A DNA stretch of 64,000 bases from Methanobacterium sp. GTDB lineage: Archaea; Methanobacteriota; Methanobacteria; Methanobacteriales; Methanobacteriaceae. Positions within the stretch are counted from its first letter, which is position 1. The number at the start of each line of letters is the position of its first letter. The notes under the pieces were generated by a model. It was not told the DNA's origin. It ran no database searches and worked only from the letters and a program-made list of their open reading frames with translations. The stretch covers positions 21,216 through 85,215 of the forward strand of contig JACWMK010000003.1 of the NCBI GenBank assembly GCA_015661405.1, written 5' to 3'. Below, piece by piece: positions 18,825 to 28,442 of the stretch. The position numbers and the translations under genes were made by a program.

Positions 18825-20762
18825 GTGGTTCAACCATCCATATTTGCCTTGCCTAAATTAGAAGAAAATACTCCTATTCCTTCATCATTTATAAAATATG
18901 CTCTAATTTCCATGGTAATCCTGGTAAGCTACGGTTTAATTGGTTCACATTATATAATGGGTTTGGATTTTATAAATTCAATTTATTTTACTGTTACCAC
19001 TATGACTACAGTAGGATTTGGTGATATTGTTCCAATAACTCCGGTACAAAAAATTTTTGTGGTAACTTTGGTGCTTGGTAGTGTTGGATTATTAGCTTAT
19101 GCTTTTATATTAATAACGGTGAGTATTATGGCAGTAGAAGAATTAACAACTGGCGCTAGACAGAGAAGAAAAATTGCGGGAACTAAAAATCATTTTGTAT
19201 TATGTGGCTATGGACGGGTGGGCAGTGCTGTTCATGAAGATCTGATAAAAAGGAATCAAACAGCAATAATAATAGAAAGTAATCGAAATATTATTGAAAA
19301 GGAACTGTGGGAGGATCCAAACGTTCTAGCCCTTCATGGTGATGCCACCGATGAAAGTGTAATGAGAGATGCTGGAATTGAAAGAGCTAGGGCAGTTATA
19401 ATAACTACTGGTGATGATGTGGATAATCTATTCATTACTTTAACAGTTAGGGAAATGCGCTCTGACATATGGATAGTCACCAGAGCAAGTAAAAAAGTAA
19501 ATATTAAGAGACTTTATCGTTCTGGAGCGGATGAAGTCGTATCTCCTGAGACCAGTGGGGCAGAGGATATTTATTTTGCAGCTATTCAACCAACTCTTAT
19601 TAAGGTAACTGAAATGCATGGGGTGGATGATATGAAAAGGGAAGCAAATATCATCTTTAAAAATGGCTGCACTTTGGAGAATATAGAATATCATTTACCT
19701 GAAATTAAAGGGCCTTTAATTAGAGAAATAGAAAATTCCAATGAAGATCAGTTTAATAAATTTTTAGATAGTTTAGAACGTGAACCTTCTCGTAAAAAGT
19801 CTTTAGAACGGATGTATGAGTCAATGAGTGGGATTCATTCTCATTGGATTTCAGGACCCAGTAAAGAAGCATTAGATGCTGTGGTGAATGAACTTAAACA
19901 AGAAGGATTTTTATTAGGAGTGAATCTTAGTGAAGAAGAAATACAAGAGGCTGCTCGTAAATATGGGCGATTAGTTGAAGTGGTTATTAAACCTGAGATA
20001 AAAGTCACTGAAACTCATGGTGTGGCAGATATACGTGAAGAAGCCGAAATAATCTTAAAATATGGAGGTACATTAGAAGATATTGAATATTACTTACCTG
20101 GATTCAATGAACCTTTGTATAGGAAAATTGATTTATCTGAAGCTGAAGAAATGGAAAGATTTTTAACCCGTTTAGAAGAGGATGACAAAAGAATGGAGTC
20201 TCTTGAAAGACTATATAATTTATCAGGTGCTGGCGTTCATTCTCACAGGATTTCAGCTCACGATACTGACAGTCTCGGTAAAATAGAGAAGGAATTAAAT
20301 AATAAGGGTTTTCTTTTAGGTGTTAACCTAACTCATGAAGAGATTGTAAAGAGAATTAAGGAATATGGGCGAGTTAGTGAAATGTTTTTAAGACACGAAC
20401 CCAGTCAGATTGATGATAAACGGATTGTAATAAAAAATGGAGGACGTATATTGGATTCAAAATATTACCTCCCAGGAGTAATGCAAGTTGTAACTAGGCA
20501 GCTTTATTTAAGAAATGATGAAGATCTTAAAAATTGTGAAAGAGAATATCAGAAGCCTGAGTCTCAAAGATCTCTTAAAGCCCTTTCTGGAATATCAAAG
20601 AATATACATTCGCATACTGTGTCTGCAGGGGATTTTAAAACTATTAAGAAGATTGAAAAAGCTTTAGATAAATCTGGGATGCTTATAGGAGTTAATCTTG
20701 ATGAAGATGAAATTTGGAATATCATTGAAAGAGAAACTACTGAAAAAATTTGTATTGAATAG
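18825..20762 (+). CDS. K+ channel with RCK domain and three unrecognised C-terminal repeats
   Basis: 645 residues. Two membrane helices (about 25-45 and 76-102) flank a pore with the selectivity filter TTVGFGD at 61-67. A RCK/TrkA-N domain follows with GYGRVGS at 128-134. After about residue 260 come three tandem copies of a roughly 125-residue module (261-393, 394-520, about 532-634). Each carries an (I/V)HSHxxS motif and a G(F/M)L(L/I)GVNL motif. I do not recognise the module. MthK-type channels end with one RCK_C domain, so this tail is unusual. GTG start follows GGTGAT. Confidence 0.9.
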   Translation: MVQPSIFALPKLEENTPIPSSFIKYALISMVILVSYGLIGSHYIMGLDFINSIYFTVTTMTTVGFGDIVPITPVQKIFVVTLVLGSVGLLAYAFILITVSIMAVEELTTGARQRRKIAGTKNHFVLCGYGRVGSAVHEDLIKRNQTAIIIESNRNIIEKELWEDPNVLALHGDATDESVMRDAGIERARAVIITTGDDVDNLFITLTVREMRSDIWIVTRASKKVNIKRLYRSGADEVVSPETSGAEDIYFAAIQPTLIKVTEMHGVDDMKREANIIFKNGCTLENIEYHLPEIKGPLIREIENSNEDQFNKFLDSLEREPSRKKSLERMYESMSGIHSHWISGPSKEALDAVVNELKQEGFLLGVNLSEEEIQEAARKYGRLVEVVIKPEIKVTETHGVADIREEAEIILKYGGTLEDIEYYLPGFNEPLYRKIDLSEAEEMERFLTRLEEDDKRMESLERLYNLSGAGVHSHRISAHDTDSLGKIEKELNNKGFLLGVNLTHEEIVKRIKEYGRVSEMFLRHEPSQIDDKRIVIKNGGRILDSKYYLPGVMQVVTRQLYLRNDEDLKNCEREYQKPESQRSLKALSGISKNIHSHTVSAGDFKTIKKIEKALDKSGMLIGVNLDEDEIWNIIERETTEKICIE

Positions 20763-20795
20763 AGTAGAAGAAGAGTTATCCAAAAAAAGGTTAGT

Positions 20796-20812
20796 AAGGG
20801 AAATAATCCCTT
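20796..20812 (-). terminator. Hairpin plus T-run at the end of ftr
   Basis: AAGGGA and TCCCTT form perfect 6-bp arms around a 5-nt loop, overlapping the ftr stop codon. Read leftward it is followed by a run of seven T (plus strand 20782-20788). The same arms and layout recur behind frhB. It may also serve the convergent K+ channel gene. Confidence 0.55.
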
Positions 20813-21705
20813 TAGAACAAGTCATGTAGATTTAATTTATAGGCGCCGAGGTTTCCTCCAAAGTTACCTGCACTGATTTGTATTACACCATTTATAGTGA
20901 CTGCTGCTTCAATTCCAGCTTTCATTGCTGCTTTAACTGTAGTTTCATCAACACCGTCAATTACGATTTCATAAATTCCTTTAATATTTTCAGGTATCTG
21001 ACATCCTTCTACTTCTTCTTTGAGTGTTACACACATTTTTTCGTTGGTGGAAGCACCTAAAAATTTGTATTTATTAGAACCTACTTTAGAACCGGATGCA
21101 ACTATTCCACCAGGGAACGGCGTAATTGCCCCTGGTACAGATTTTATAGCGTCAACAGCAGCATCAGCTGCTAAAAGGCCTGCAGGTTGATTTTCAGCTA
21201 ATATGAAGAAATTACCTCCAGCTACTCCTGATTTTATTCCTAATTCAGCTTCTACTAAAAAATCTCCCGACATGAGTGGAATTGAATGGATCGTCCTTCC
21301 ATCAATTTTTAACTGCTTTTCGAATCCATCACCGAAAAATTTGAGTTTTTGACCAGTTTTAAATTTTGCATCAGGTTCTTCCATCCAATCAAAAACTGCA
21401 GTAGTTGCGGCTGTTAGTATACACATTCCAACACGCTCTAATAATTCATGATCCAGTTTTTTTTTGTCCATATTACAAATCATGATGGCATAACCAGGCC
21501 TTCCGTCAGGGGTTTCCTGTGGAGGGACGTAGGCATCTATCCCTGCTTCGGCGGGACAGCCGATTACTGAAGTTCCATAACCAGTTGCTTCAACAGCAGC
21601 TACTTTCGCCAGTTTTTCGGTAGCGGCAGTTATAAGTAACCGAGACACTTGTATACCGAATGCTTCTGCAAAATTATCTTCTATTTCTACTCCATTTATC
21701 TCCAT
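20812..21705 (-). CDS. ftr: Formylmethanofuran:tetrahydromethanopterin formyltransferase
   Basis: 297 residues, full length. Transfers the formyl group from formyl-methanofuran to H4MPT, the second step of CO2 reduction to methane, in the cytoplasm. The family is recognised from EDNFAEAFGIQVSRLLITA, the GYGTSVIGCPAEAGID region, TPFPGGIVASGSKVGSNKYKF and the C-terminal ISAGNFGGNLGAYK. It is acidic and glycine-rich. GTGATAAA precedes ATG 21705. The gene is monocistronic here, with a 30-bp dyad in its leader or promoter. Confidence 0.97.
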   Translation of the reverse strand: MEINGVEIEDNFAEAFGIQVSRLLITAATEKLAKVAAVEATGYGTSVIGCPAEAGIDAYVPPQETPDGRPGYAIMICNMDKKKLDHELLERVGMCILTAATTAVFDWMEEPDAKFKTGQKLKFFGDGFEKQLKIDGRTIHSIPLMSGDFLVEAELGIKSGVAGGNFFILAENQPAGLLAADAAVDAIKSVPGAITPFPGGIVASGSKVGSNKYKFLGASTNEKMCVTLKEEVEGCQIPENIKGIYEIVIDGVDETTVKAAMKAGIEAAVTINGVIQISAGNFGGNLGAYKLNLHDLF

Positions 21706-21752
21706 TTTATCACGTTCTCCTACCTTAATTTGACTAAAACTTTAATTTTATC

Positions 21753-21782
21753 ACGATAGTTACCTAGTTAGGATGCTATCGT
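21753..21782 (-). promoter_or_regulatory. 30-bp symmetric dyad upstream of ftr
   Basis: Arms ACGATAG (21753-21759) and CTATCGT (21776-21782) are perfect, and a second pair CCTA/TAGG (21763-21766, 21769-21772) shares exactly the same centre. It lies 48-77 bp before the ftr start. It could be an operator or a leader-RNA hairpin. The remaining 220 bp to 22005 are AT-rich and show nothing else. Confidence 0.5.
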
Positions 21783-22005
21783 AATGCCTTAAATTCTCTC
21801 AAATAAGCTATTGTTTATTTGGAATAAATAAACCTATCAAAAAATATAGATTTTCTTTCATTTTTATATTTTTATAAATTAATCCATTTTTTTTTTAAAT
21901 TAAAAAAAAAAATCTTTTGATATACATTTAATTAAAATAATAAATTTTTATTAATAATTCAATTAAAGTTAATATTAAAAGCTTATTTGAATTAAATATA
22001 AAATT

Positions 22006-23016
22006 TCAAAATTTACCAGATAATTTATCAAACACTGCTGATCCATAATACGGTATCAATCCAACACCAATAAATGAAGTCATCCAGAATGATATCAACC
22101 TTTCAATAATAGTGGCAGCAGCACTTATTGATGGCGGCACACCAGCTATAGAAAATATAATAATCATCATCCCATCCACGGCCCCTACTCCTCCCGGCAG
22201 CAATGGTATTAATGCAATTAATGCAGAGATAACAAATACGGATGCAATTATCAATAAAGAAACGTGAGTATTGAATGCTAAAAAGATTATATAAAGTCTT
22301 ATTATCTCAATAAACCAAATTAGAAAAGAAAGTGGGAGAGCATATAATAACACATTTCGGTTTTTAATTACCGTTCGGATACTACTTTGAAACCCATTTA
22401 AAGCATCTAAAGCATTTTTTTCTAATTTACTGTGTTCTTTTTTTGAAAATCGCTTAATAACCGTTACAATCCATTTAGTTACTCTTTCTCCCATTTTCTG
22501 GTTAATAGACATATAAAATCCAATTATAAACAATATTACCAGTATAATTAAAGAAATTGTTAAAGTTAAAATCAAAAGAAAAGATAATTTCAAATATAAA
22601 ACTGCAGAAATAATTGTAATTATTGCAAGAAGAAACAGGGGAAATGTATCCAAACCCCTATCTGCGATAACAGAAGCAAAAGAAGTCTCTGTAGGTGATT
22701 GAGTAAATTTACTTAAAATATAGGCTCTGACGGGTTCTCCCCCACCCGCCGGAGTTAGGTTGTTTATACCCTTCCCAACAAGAGTCATTGGAAAAAGAGG
22801 TATTTTTTTAATGGATATTCCAACTGCATGTATATTTATTGACCATCTCACAGTCCATAGAACGTATAATATAAATTGTATTGCTAACGCTAATAGTACG
22901 TACAATGGATTAGCCATTACAATTGCTTCTTCAATTTTAACAGGGCCTATAAATAGGACTAGCAAGGCTAGAATTCCTATTCCAATTGCCAAGAAGATCA
23001 AAGTGTGATATCTCAT
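22006..23016 (-). CDS. Lysylphosphatidylglycerol synthase/flippase-like membrane protein (UPF0104)
   Basis: 336 residues with about eight transmembrane helices. NLTPAGGGEPVRAYILSKF near residue 90 and ALIPLLPGGVGAVDGMMI near residue 270 are the signature of the flippase-like (AglD/MprF N-terminal) family. In archaea members are linked to lipid or glycan transfer. No soluble catalytic domain is attached. The role in this organism is unknown. Confidence 0.85.
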   Translation of the reverse strand: MRYHTLIFLAIGIGILALLVLFIGPVKIEEAIVMANPLYVLLALAIQFILYVLWTVRWSINIHAVGISIKKIPLFPMTLVGKGINNLTPAGGGEPVRAYILSKFTQSPTETSFASVIADRGLDTFPLFLLAIITIISAVLYLKLSFLLILTLTISLIILVILFIIGFYMSINQKMGERVTKWIVTVIKRFSKKEHSKLEKNALDALNGFQSSIRTVIKNRNVLLYALPLSFLIWFIEIIRLYIIFLAFNTHVSLLIIASVFVISALIALIPLLPGGVGAVDGMMIIIFSIAGVPPSISAAATIIERLISFWMTSFIGVGLIPYYGSAVFDKLSGKF

Positions 23017-23132
23017 TAAAATCCATTAAAAAAATTTTTTTATTACTTTCATGAATTTAATATAAATTGAATTTTTAGAAGATTTGCTAAGAATCCTAAA
23101 ATTGTGTGTTTTTAATAAAACATTGTTTAATA

Positions 23133-23630
23133 CTAAAGGTGTATTATCTGATAATTTAAATTGTCAGAATCCATTATAACTACTGTTTCATTACCGGATA
23201 AGTAACCGCATGTTTCTCCAGGATTTATAATGAGAGTTTCTCCCTCTATAATCTCCACTTTGTGAGTGTGACCTCTCACTAATACATCATATTTTCTACT
23301 ACAAGATATTGCTTCAACAATAGTCTGATTAGAACCATGCATAATTGCCATTAGCTTATTTCCGGACTTAAATTCTTTAAAATCCTCCAAATAGCATAAC
23401 TGCTTATAAGCCATTCGCAAACCATGCCTTTCTCCATCATTATTTCCGAAAACTGCTAAAAATTGAGAATCAAGTTTTTTGAAGATCTCAGCTGTGAAAG
23501 GAGAAATCAAGTCCCCAGCATGCACAACTAAATCAACCGGTTCTTGATTGAAAACCTTTACTGCCTTTTCTATTGACTCTAAGTTATCATGGCTATCAGC
23601 CATTATACCAATAATAATTTCATTCACCAC
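23133..23630 (-). CDS. YfcE/MJ0936-type metallophosphoesterase
   Basis: 165 residues. Metal ligands of the calcineurin-like fold are all present: IMADSHDN near residue 10, VHAGDLISP, FGNNDGERHG, IMHGSNQT and VRGHTHKVE. Family members are manganese-dependent phosphodiesterases. The start is GTG (23630 or 23627). It stands between AT-rich spacers without clear operon partners. Confidence 0.9.
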   Translation of the reverse strand: MVNEIIIGIMADSHDNLESIEKAVKVFNQEPVDLVVHAGDLISPFTAEIFKKLDSQFLAVFGNNDGERHGLRMAYKQLCYLEDFKEFKSGNKLMAIMHGSNQTIVEAISCSRKYDVLVRGHTHKVEIIEGETLIINPGETCGYLSGNETVVIMDSDNLNYQIIHL

Positions 23631-24215
23631 TCAAGAATTTTCTAGCGATACTATTATTATGTTTTAATCAAATTAAAATTAACGTATAAGAAAAACTTAT
23701 TTATAAAAAAATATACTAAAGTGGCTGTTTTTTTCTAAAGATTTCATTATTACTATTTTTCTGAAGAATTATTTAACAAAATATACGCACACTTTAATTG
23801 TATTTCTATAAAGATCATTAGCTGATTTAAATTGGTTAAATTTTTTGAAAATGAAACTGATAAATCATACAAGTAAATATTAGTCAAATATGCGGATAAT
23901 TATGATCTTGGAAGAGAATGATTATATTATCAATTTAAAATTTGAAAATAAAGTTATTGATGTTTTATGAATTCATTTTAATTAATACTTAAAAAATATT
24001 TAAAAACTAAATTTTTATTTTCCTCAAACTCATTTTTTTTTTACACTATTTTTTTTGTGAGTTAATAATTATTGATTATTAAGCTTTACAAATTTAATTT
24101 AAAAAAAATTTTAAATAATTTATTATTTGAGCTCCTTTATGATATTCTTAGTTAAAATTTAATATTAGTTCTGTTATAATATTAGTTAATGATAGGATAA
24201 TTAGGAGGTTGAAAA
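23631..24215. other. AT-rich intergenic region, no gene seen
   Basis: About 585 bp separating the phosphodiesterase from the slipin gene. It is very AT-rich with several T and A runs. A 22-codon frame starting near 23900 has no SD and is not claimed. It probably contains the divergent promoters of both neighbours. Confidence 0.5.
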
Positions 24216-24998
24216 ATGGTAGATTATGTTACTCTTACCTTTATTGGTATTATAATATTAATTATTTTAGGTCTTTCCATACGTATAGTAAATCAATATG
24301 AGAGAGGAGTAGTTTTTAGATTAGGAAAAGTTATCGGAATCAAAGAGCCGGGTCTTCGTTTAATCATCCCCTTAGTAGATAGAATGGTTAAACCATCATT
24401 ACGGATAGTTACCATGCCAATTCCGGCTCAGAAAATTATAACTCAGGATAACGTTACAATTGACGTTGCTGCAGTGGCTTATTTCAAAGTCGTCGATGCT
24501 TATAAAGCTGTAGTGGAAATTGAAAACTATAATCGGGCGGTTAACCAGATTGCACAGACCACATTGAGAAGTGTAGTAGGAAAATATGCCCTAGATGAAA
24601 TATTATCAGAAACTCAGAAATTAAACCAAAGCATGCAGGAAATCATTGATACACACAGTGAACCATGGGGTATAAAAGTCACCACAGTTGAAATAAAAGA
24701 TATTAAATTACCCGACAGTATGCAAAGAGCTATCGCCCTTCAAGCAGAGGCTGAAAGGGAGAAACGGGCCAAAATTATATCTGCTGAAGGTGAATATCTG
24801 GCTGCAGGTAAATTAGGAGATGCAGCAGATATTATAACAGAACATCCGGTAGCTCTTCAGTTACGTATAATGCAAGTTTTAAGCAATATTGCTGCAGAAA
24901 AGAATTCAACTATAGTATTCCCAGCACAGTTACTTAACAGCATCCGAGATATTAAAGACTTCATGACATCAGAATTAGGTGAAACAGAGAAAAAATAA
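24216..24998 (+). CDS. SPFH/slipin (stomatin-like) membrane protein
   Basis: 260 residues: one N-terminal membrane helix (about 5-25), then the SPFH domain starting VNQYERGVVFRLGKV, with the conserved TQDNVTIDVAAVAYFKV and TTLRSVVGKYALDEIL, followed by a helical region ending in FPAQLL. Slipins form ring oligomers that organise membrane microdomains, usually with an NfeD protease partner, which is not adjacent here. A strong SD (AGGAGG) lies before ATG 24216. Confidence 0.92.
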   Translation: MVDYVTLTFIGIIILIILGLSIRIVNQYERGVVFRLGKVIGIKEPGLRLIIPLVDRMVKPSLRIVTMPIPAQKIITQDNVTIDVAAVAYFKVVDAYKAVVEIENYNRAVNQIAQTTLRSVVGKYALDEILSETQKLNQSMQEIIDTHSEPWGIKVTTVEIKDIKLPDSMQRAIALQAEAEREKRAKIISAEGEYLAAGKLGDAADIITEHPVALQLRIMQVLSNIAAEKNSTIVFPAQLLNSIRDIKDFMTSELGETEKK

Positions 24999-25014
24999 AT
25001 TATTAATTTCTCTA

Positions 25015-25045
25015 TTTTTTTTAAAAAAACTTTTTTTTATTATTT
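25015..25045 (+). terminator. T-run terminator after the slipin gene
   Basis: Two runs of eight T separated by seven A follow the slipin stop, in the 76-bp gap to the convergent MBL gene. Archaeal RNA polymerase terminates at such T tracts. The central A-run would serve the opposite strand. Confidence 0.4.
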
Positions 25046-25074
25046 TTTAAATTTAATAATACATTATAATTAAA

Positions 25075-25692
25075 TTAAAATTGCATTGCAACTTCATAAG
25101 CCATTTTCACGTGCTTTGAACCATTATAAGTACAGGGCCCATGTCCAGGCAGTAAATATTCAATTTCAAGTTCACTCAATCTTTTTAAGGATTTTCTCAT
25201 TGAATCCATATTTCCACCCAAATCAACCCTTCCGAAACCACCATCTGCAAAAACAGTGTCCCCCGATATGAGAATTTCTCCATTATATAAGCATATTCCA
25301 CCTATAGTGTGTCCAGGCGTGTGTAGAACTTCAAAGTCATGGATTTTATCACCTTCATGAAGTTTAACATCCACTTCCATCTTGCCTAAGGATTTTCCAA
25401 ACATACTTGCAGCAGTAGTTTTTTCATCACCTTCTTCCAATGCTTTAACATCTTTTTGGTGCATGGCCACCTTCAAATCGAAGCATACATTGCCCCCAAT
25501 ATGATCGTAATGGTTGTGTGTGTTCACTATAAGTGATAGATTATTTGGATCGTAATTGGCATTTTTCAAAGAGTTAAGTATGTAATTAATGTTTTGTCCG
25601 GTCCCAGTATCCACAATTACATCTTCAAAGACATAGATATTAGAATCAAAGCCTTTTCCTTCTATCATTATAATATCTTTAATCTTTCTCAA
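25075..25692 (-). CDS. MBL-fold metallo-hydrolase (glyoxalase II-like)
   Basis: 205 residues. The metallo-beta-lactamase metal motif NTHNHYDHIGG (about 59-69), LHTPGHTIGGICL (about 125-137), SGDTVFADGGFGRVDLGG and a final LLPGHGP are all present. The arrangement is like glyoxalase II or persulfide dioxygenase relatives; the substrate is unknown. TTG 25692 follows GGTGATATAA. Confidence 0.9.
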   Translation of the reverse strand: MRKIKDIIMIEGKGFDSNIYVFEDVIVDTGTGQNINYILNSLKNANYDPNNLSLIVNTHNHYDHIGGNVCFDLKVAMHQKDVKALEEGDEKTTAASMFGKSLGKMEVDVKLHEGDKIHDFEVLHTPGHTIGGICLYNGEILISGDTVFADGGFGRVDLGGNMDSMRKSLKRLSELEIEYLLPGHGPCTYNGSKHVKMAYEVAMQF

Positions 25693-25747
25693 TTATATCA
25701 CCAAAATAGTTTAAAAGTAATACTTAAAAAATAAAAATAATAAAAAG

Positions 25748-25891
<144 letters not shown>

Positions 25892-26400
25892 TAACTCATT
25901 TGAGCTATTTAATCTATTTATCAACCATACATTTGATTTACGTATAAGAACTAAATAGAATGTTAACCATAGCTCATTATTTAAATTAAATTTCTTTAAT
26001 ATTTAAAACTTACTATGAAAATATCTTTTATAATTAAGTATTAATCAAAAAAAACCTTTAATTAAAAAATGTTTCCCTATTTAAGAGTAATTATTCTAAA
26101 ATAATTATTAACTGGACAACAGCCGGCCTTAATACAATATTCATTGTAAGATGCATTTACAAGAGTATTTCCCTTTTATAGCATCAGTTATTTTTTGGAA
26201 TTAATTTATATAATTTGATATTCAAAGCTTCTGGAAATTGTTCCTATACTAAAATAGAATGATATACAATTATTATTATTTTTGCAAATTATTCTGGGCA
26301 ATATATTGAATAATGATTTCTATTAGATATTGAATTTAATAAATTTAAAAGAGTATGTTAAAAGTTTTATAGTTTCAGGCTAAATGATTATAAGTACTAA
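25892..26400. other. AT-rich intergenic region, no gene seen
   Basis: About 510 bp upstream of the MFS gene. One leftward frame near 26100-26170 reads YCIKAGCCPVNNYF but has no start codon or SD. I see no hairpin or RNA gene. It may hold the tRNA-Trp promoter and the MFS promoter. Confidence 0.45.
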
Positions 26401-27768
26401 ATGACTAATCACGGATCTCTTAAAAATTATGCTTTACTGGTAAGCATTATTGTCAGTTTTTTGGTTACCTATGTTAGTTCTGCCATTAATATAGCCTTAC
26501 CGGATATAGCTCAGACTTTTTCACTAAATGCTATATTTTTAAGCTGGATTCCCACTTCATACTTGCTTTTTTCAGCTATTTTCTTAATTCCCTTCGGAAA
26601 AATCGCGGATATATATGGTAAAAAACGTATTATCACATATGGGATAATAATATTTACATTAGCTAGTTTTATATCTGCAATATCTAATTCTGGAACCATA
26701 TTATTAATATCCAGAATTTTCCAGGCTTTAGGAAGCGCCATGATCTATGGTAACGTATATTCCTTAATCGCCTCAGTTTATCCCAGAGAAGAAGAAGGAA
26801 AACCATTATCCATTACCGTAGCAGCAGCATATGTTGGACTTTCTACAGGACCAGTTCTAGGAGGTTTTCTGACACAATACTTTGGATGGCGAAGTATCTT
26901 CCTTATCACCATACCTATTGGAATAATAGCCATTTTAGCCATGTCCAAACTAGAAAAAGAATGGTTCGAAGCACAAGGAGAAGGATTGAGTATTAGTAGC
27001 ATTTCCATCTTAGCATTATCTTTAATAGCCATTATGTATGGTTTCTCAGTTATAACAACAAGTTTAGGTATATTAACAATGATACTTGGATCTTTAGGTG
27101 TTATTGTTTTCATCTGGCTTCAAACAAAAGTTAAAAATCCTTTATTAGATCCCAAAATACTGTTTGACAGAGTATATGTAATTAACAATCTAACATCGCT
27201 AGTGAACTATGGTCCTGGAATATTTACCATTTTCCTTTTAAGCCTCTATCTCCAAAACCTAAGAGGTTTAACACCTACCCAAACAGGATTGTTGTTATGC
27301 GTACAATCAATTTTCGTAGCTATTTCTTCGCTTCTTGTGGGGAAACTCCTAGATTTCACATTACCCCGATATATTGCAGCCGTTGGTATGGCAATGACCG
27401 CCATTGGATTAACCTTTTTTTTAATGTTAAGTGAAACTACGAGTTTCTCTATTATAATTACGGCCCTCGCCATCATTGGATTTGGATATGGGCTTTCTGC
27501 CGCCTCCAGCACAGAAATATCATTAAAATATTTTGATAAAAGGTTTTTCGGAGTTTCCAGTGCAACATTAAATACCATGAGAGTAGTGGGTCAAATGATG
27601 GGGATGGGAGTGACCATGGCTGTTTTAACTATATTTATGGGAAATGCTCAGCTAACATCTAATACTTATAATATTTTCATCGAAACCAGTAAAATACCTT
27701 TTTTAATATACGCTATTTTATGTTACATTTCCATATACGGTTATTTCATCATCCGAAGAAAAAATTGA
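26401..27768 (+). CDS. MFS drug-efflux-type transporter (DHA2/EmrB family)
   Basis: 455 residues with about 14 transmembrane helices. Family motifs: an N-terminal half with PTSYLLFSAIFLIPFGKIADIYGKKR (motif A), SRIFQALGSAMIYGN (motif B-like) and YVGLSTGPVLGGFLTQYFGWRSIF (motif C of drug/H+ antiporters). The substrate is unknown; efflux is inferred from family. The gene has no visible partner or adjacent regulator, and a weak SD. Confidence 0.9.
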   Translation: MTNHGSLKNYALLVSIIVSFLVTYVSSAINIALPDIAQTFSLNAIFLSWIPTSYLLFSAIFLIPFGKIADIYGKKRIITYGIIIFTLASFISAISNSGTILLISRIFQALGSAMIYGNVYSLIASVYPREEEGKPLSITVAAAYVGLSTGPVLGGFLTQYFGWRSIFLITIPIGIIAILAMSKLEKEWFEAQGEGLSISSISILALSLIAIMYGFSVITTSLGILTMILGSLGVIVFIWLQTKVKNPLLDPKILFDRVYVINNLTSLVNYGPGIFTIFLLSLYLQNLRGLTPTQTGLLLCVQSIFVAISSLLVGKLLDFTLPRYIAAVGMAMTAIGLTFFLMLSETTSFSIIITALAIIGFGYGLSAASSTEISLKYFDKRFFGVSSATLNTMRVVGQMMGMGVTMAVLTIFMGNAQLTSNTYNIFIETSKIPFLIYAILCYISIYGYFIIRRKN

Positions 27769-27819
27769 GAATTAAAACAATTATTCAAAAAAGCACTCCT
27801 TCTGTTTTAAATTTATTTA

Positions 27820-28023
27820 TTAATCCAATTTTAAATGAAAATTAGGACTAATATTTTTTTTCCAAATAAAAATTTCTTTAGTTTTTGATTCTAAGCCTTT
27901 ATATCGTATTATATCACTTATCATATCTGCAGTGCCTTTCACGGTAAATATTCCCACGTCACCACTTAGACCATGTTCTGGAAGATCTGGAACTATACAA
28001 TGATGACAATCTTTTAAGGCCAT
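27820..28023 (-). CDS. Hypothetical protein, 67 residues
   Basis: Unrecognised. The start MALKDCHHCIVPDLPEHGLSG has a CxxC preceded by acidic and histidine residues, followed by a possible helix (TADMISDIIRY) and a basic tail. It could bind a metal. The only upstream purine run is GGGGGG at a rather long distance from ATG 28023, so translation is uncertain. It lies convergent to the MFS gene. Confidence 0.45.
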   Translation of the reverse strand: MALKDCHHCIVPDLPEHGLSGDVGIFTVKGTADMISDIIRYKGLESKTKEIFIWKKNISPNFHLKLD

Positions 28024-28442
28024 ACTTGTTTATTCGACCCCCCAAACAGCTAATATATTACTATTAAGGAATATTATGGTTTATTTATTCTTTTAACCTG
28101 TTATTTAATGTATAAATTCATTAACTAACCATTTTACAATTTATCTAATACTGGATACAAATTTAAGATTAAAAAAAAAATAGTTACCAACCTCAACAAA
28201 TATTGTGTTTGAAGTAAATTGAAATTAGATTTAACTCTAATTCTTTATAAATTCCGGAAATTTAAATGCTTGAATATTATTTTGGAATATAAAAATTTTT
28301 AAAATTGATTTTGTAAATGAAATACTATCTGATCATAATTCTGGATAGTTGTATCTTTAAACCTGAAAAGAGTTTTAAGGAAATTTATTATAGAACTAAT
28401 TTCTATATAATTAATAGTATTTATCGAGGAGTATTCAATAGT
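28024..28442. other. AT-rich intergenic region
   Basis: About 420 bp between the 67-residue ORF and the archaeoflavoprotein gene. An in-frame 42-codon extension (28317-28442) of the flavoprotein is open but is rich in Ile/Tyr and lacks an SD. I see no other gene or structured element. Confidence 0.4.

Noticed and set aside
23895..23970. 22-codon ORF starting near 23900
   Set aside because: No SD, very AT-rich, no recognisable composition; expected by chance.
26095..26180. Leftward peptide frame reading YCIKAGCCPVNNYF
   Set aside because: No start codon, no SD and a stop shortly upstream; the cysteine cluster alone is not enough.
28317..28442. N-terminal extension of the archaeoflavoprotein
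   Set aside because: The 42 extra codons lack an SD and family proteins start at the conserved WGITGAG region; ATG 28443 is preferred.
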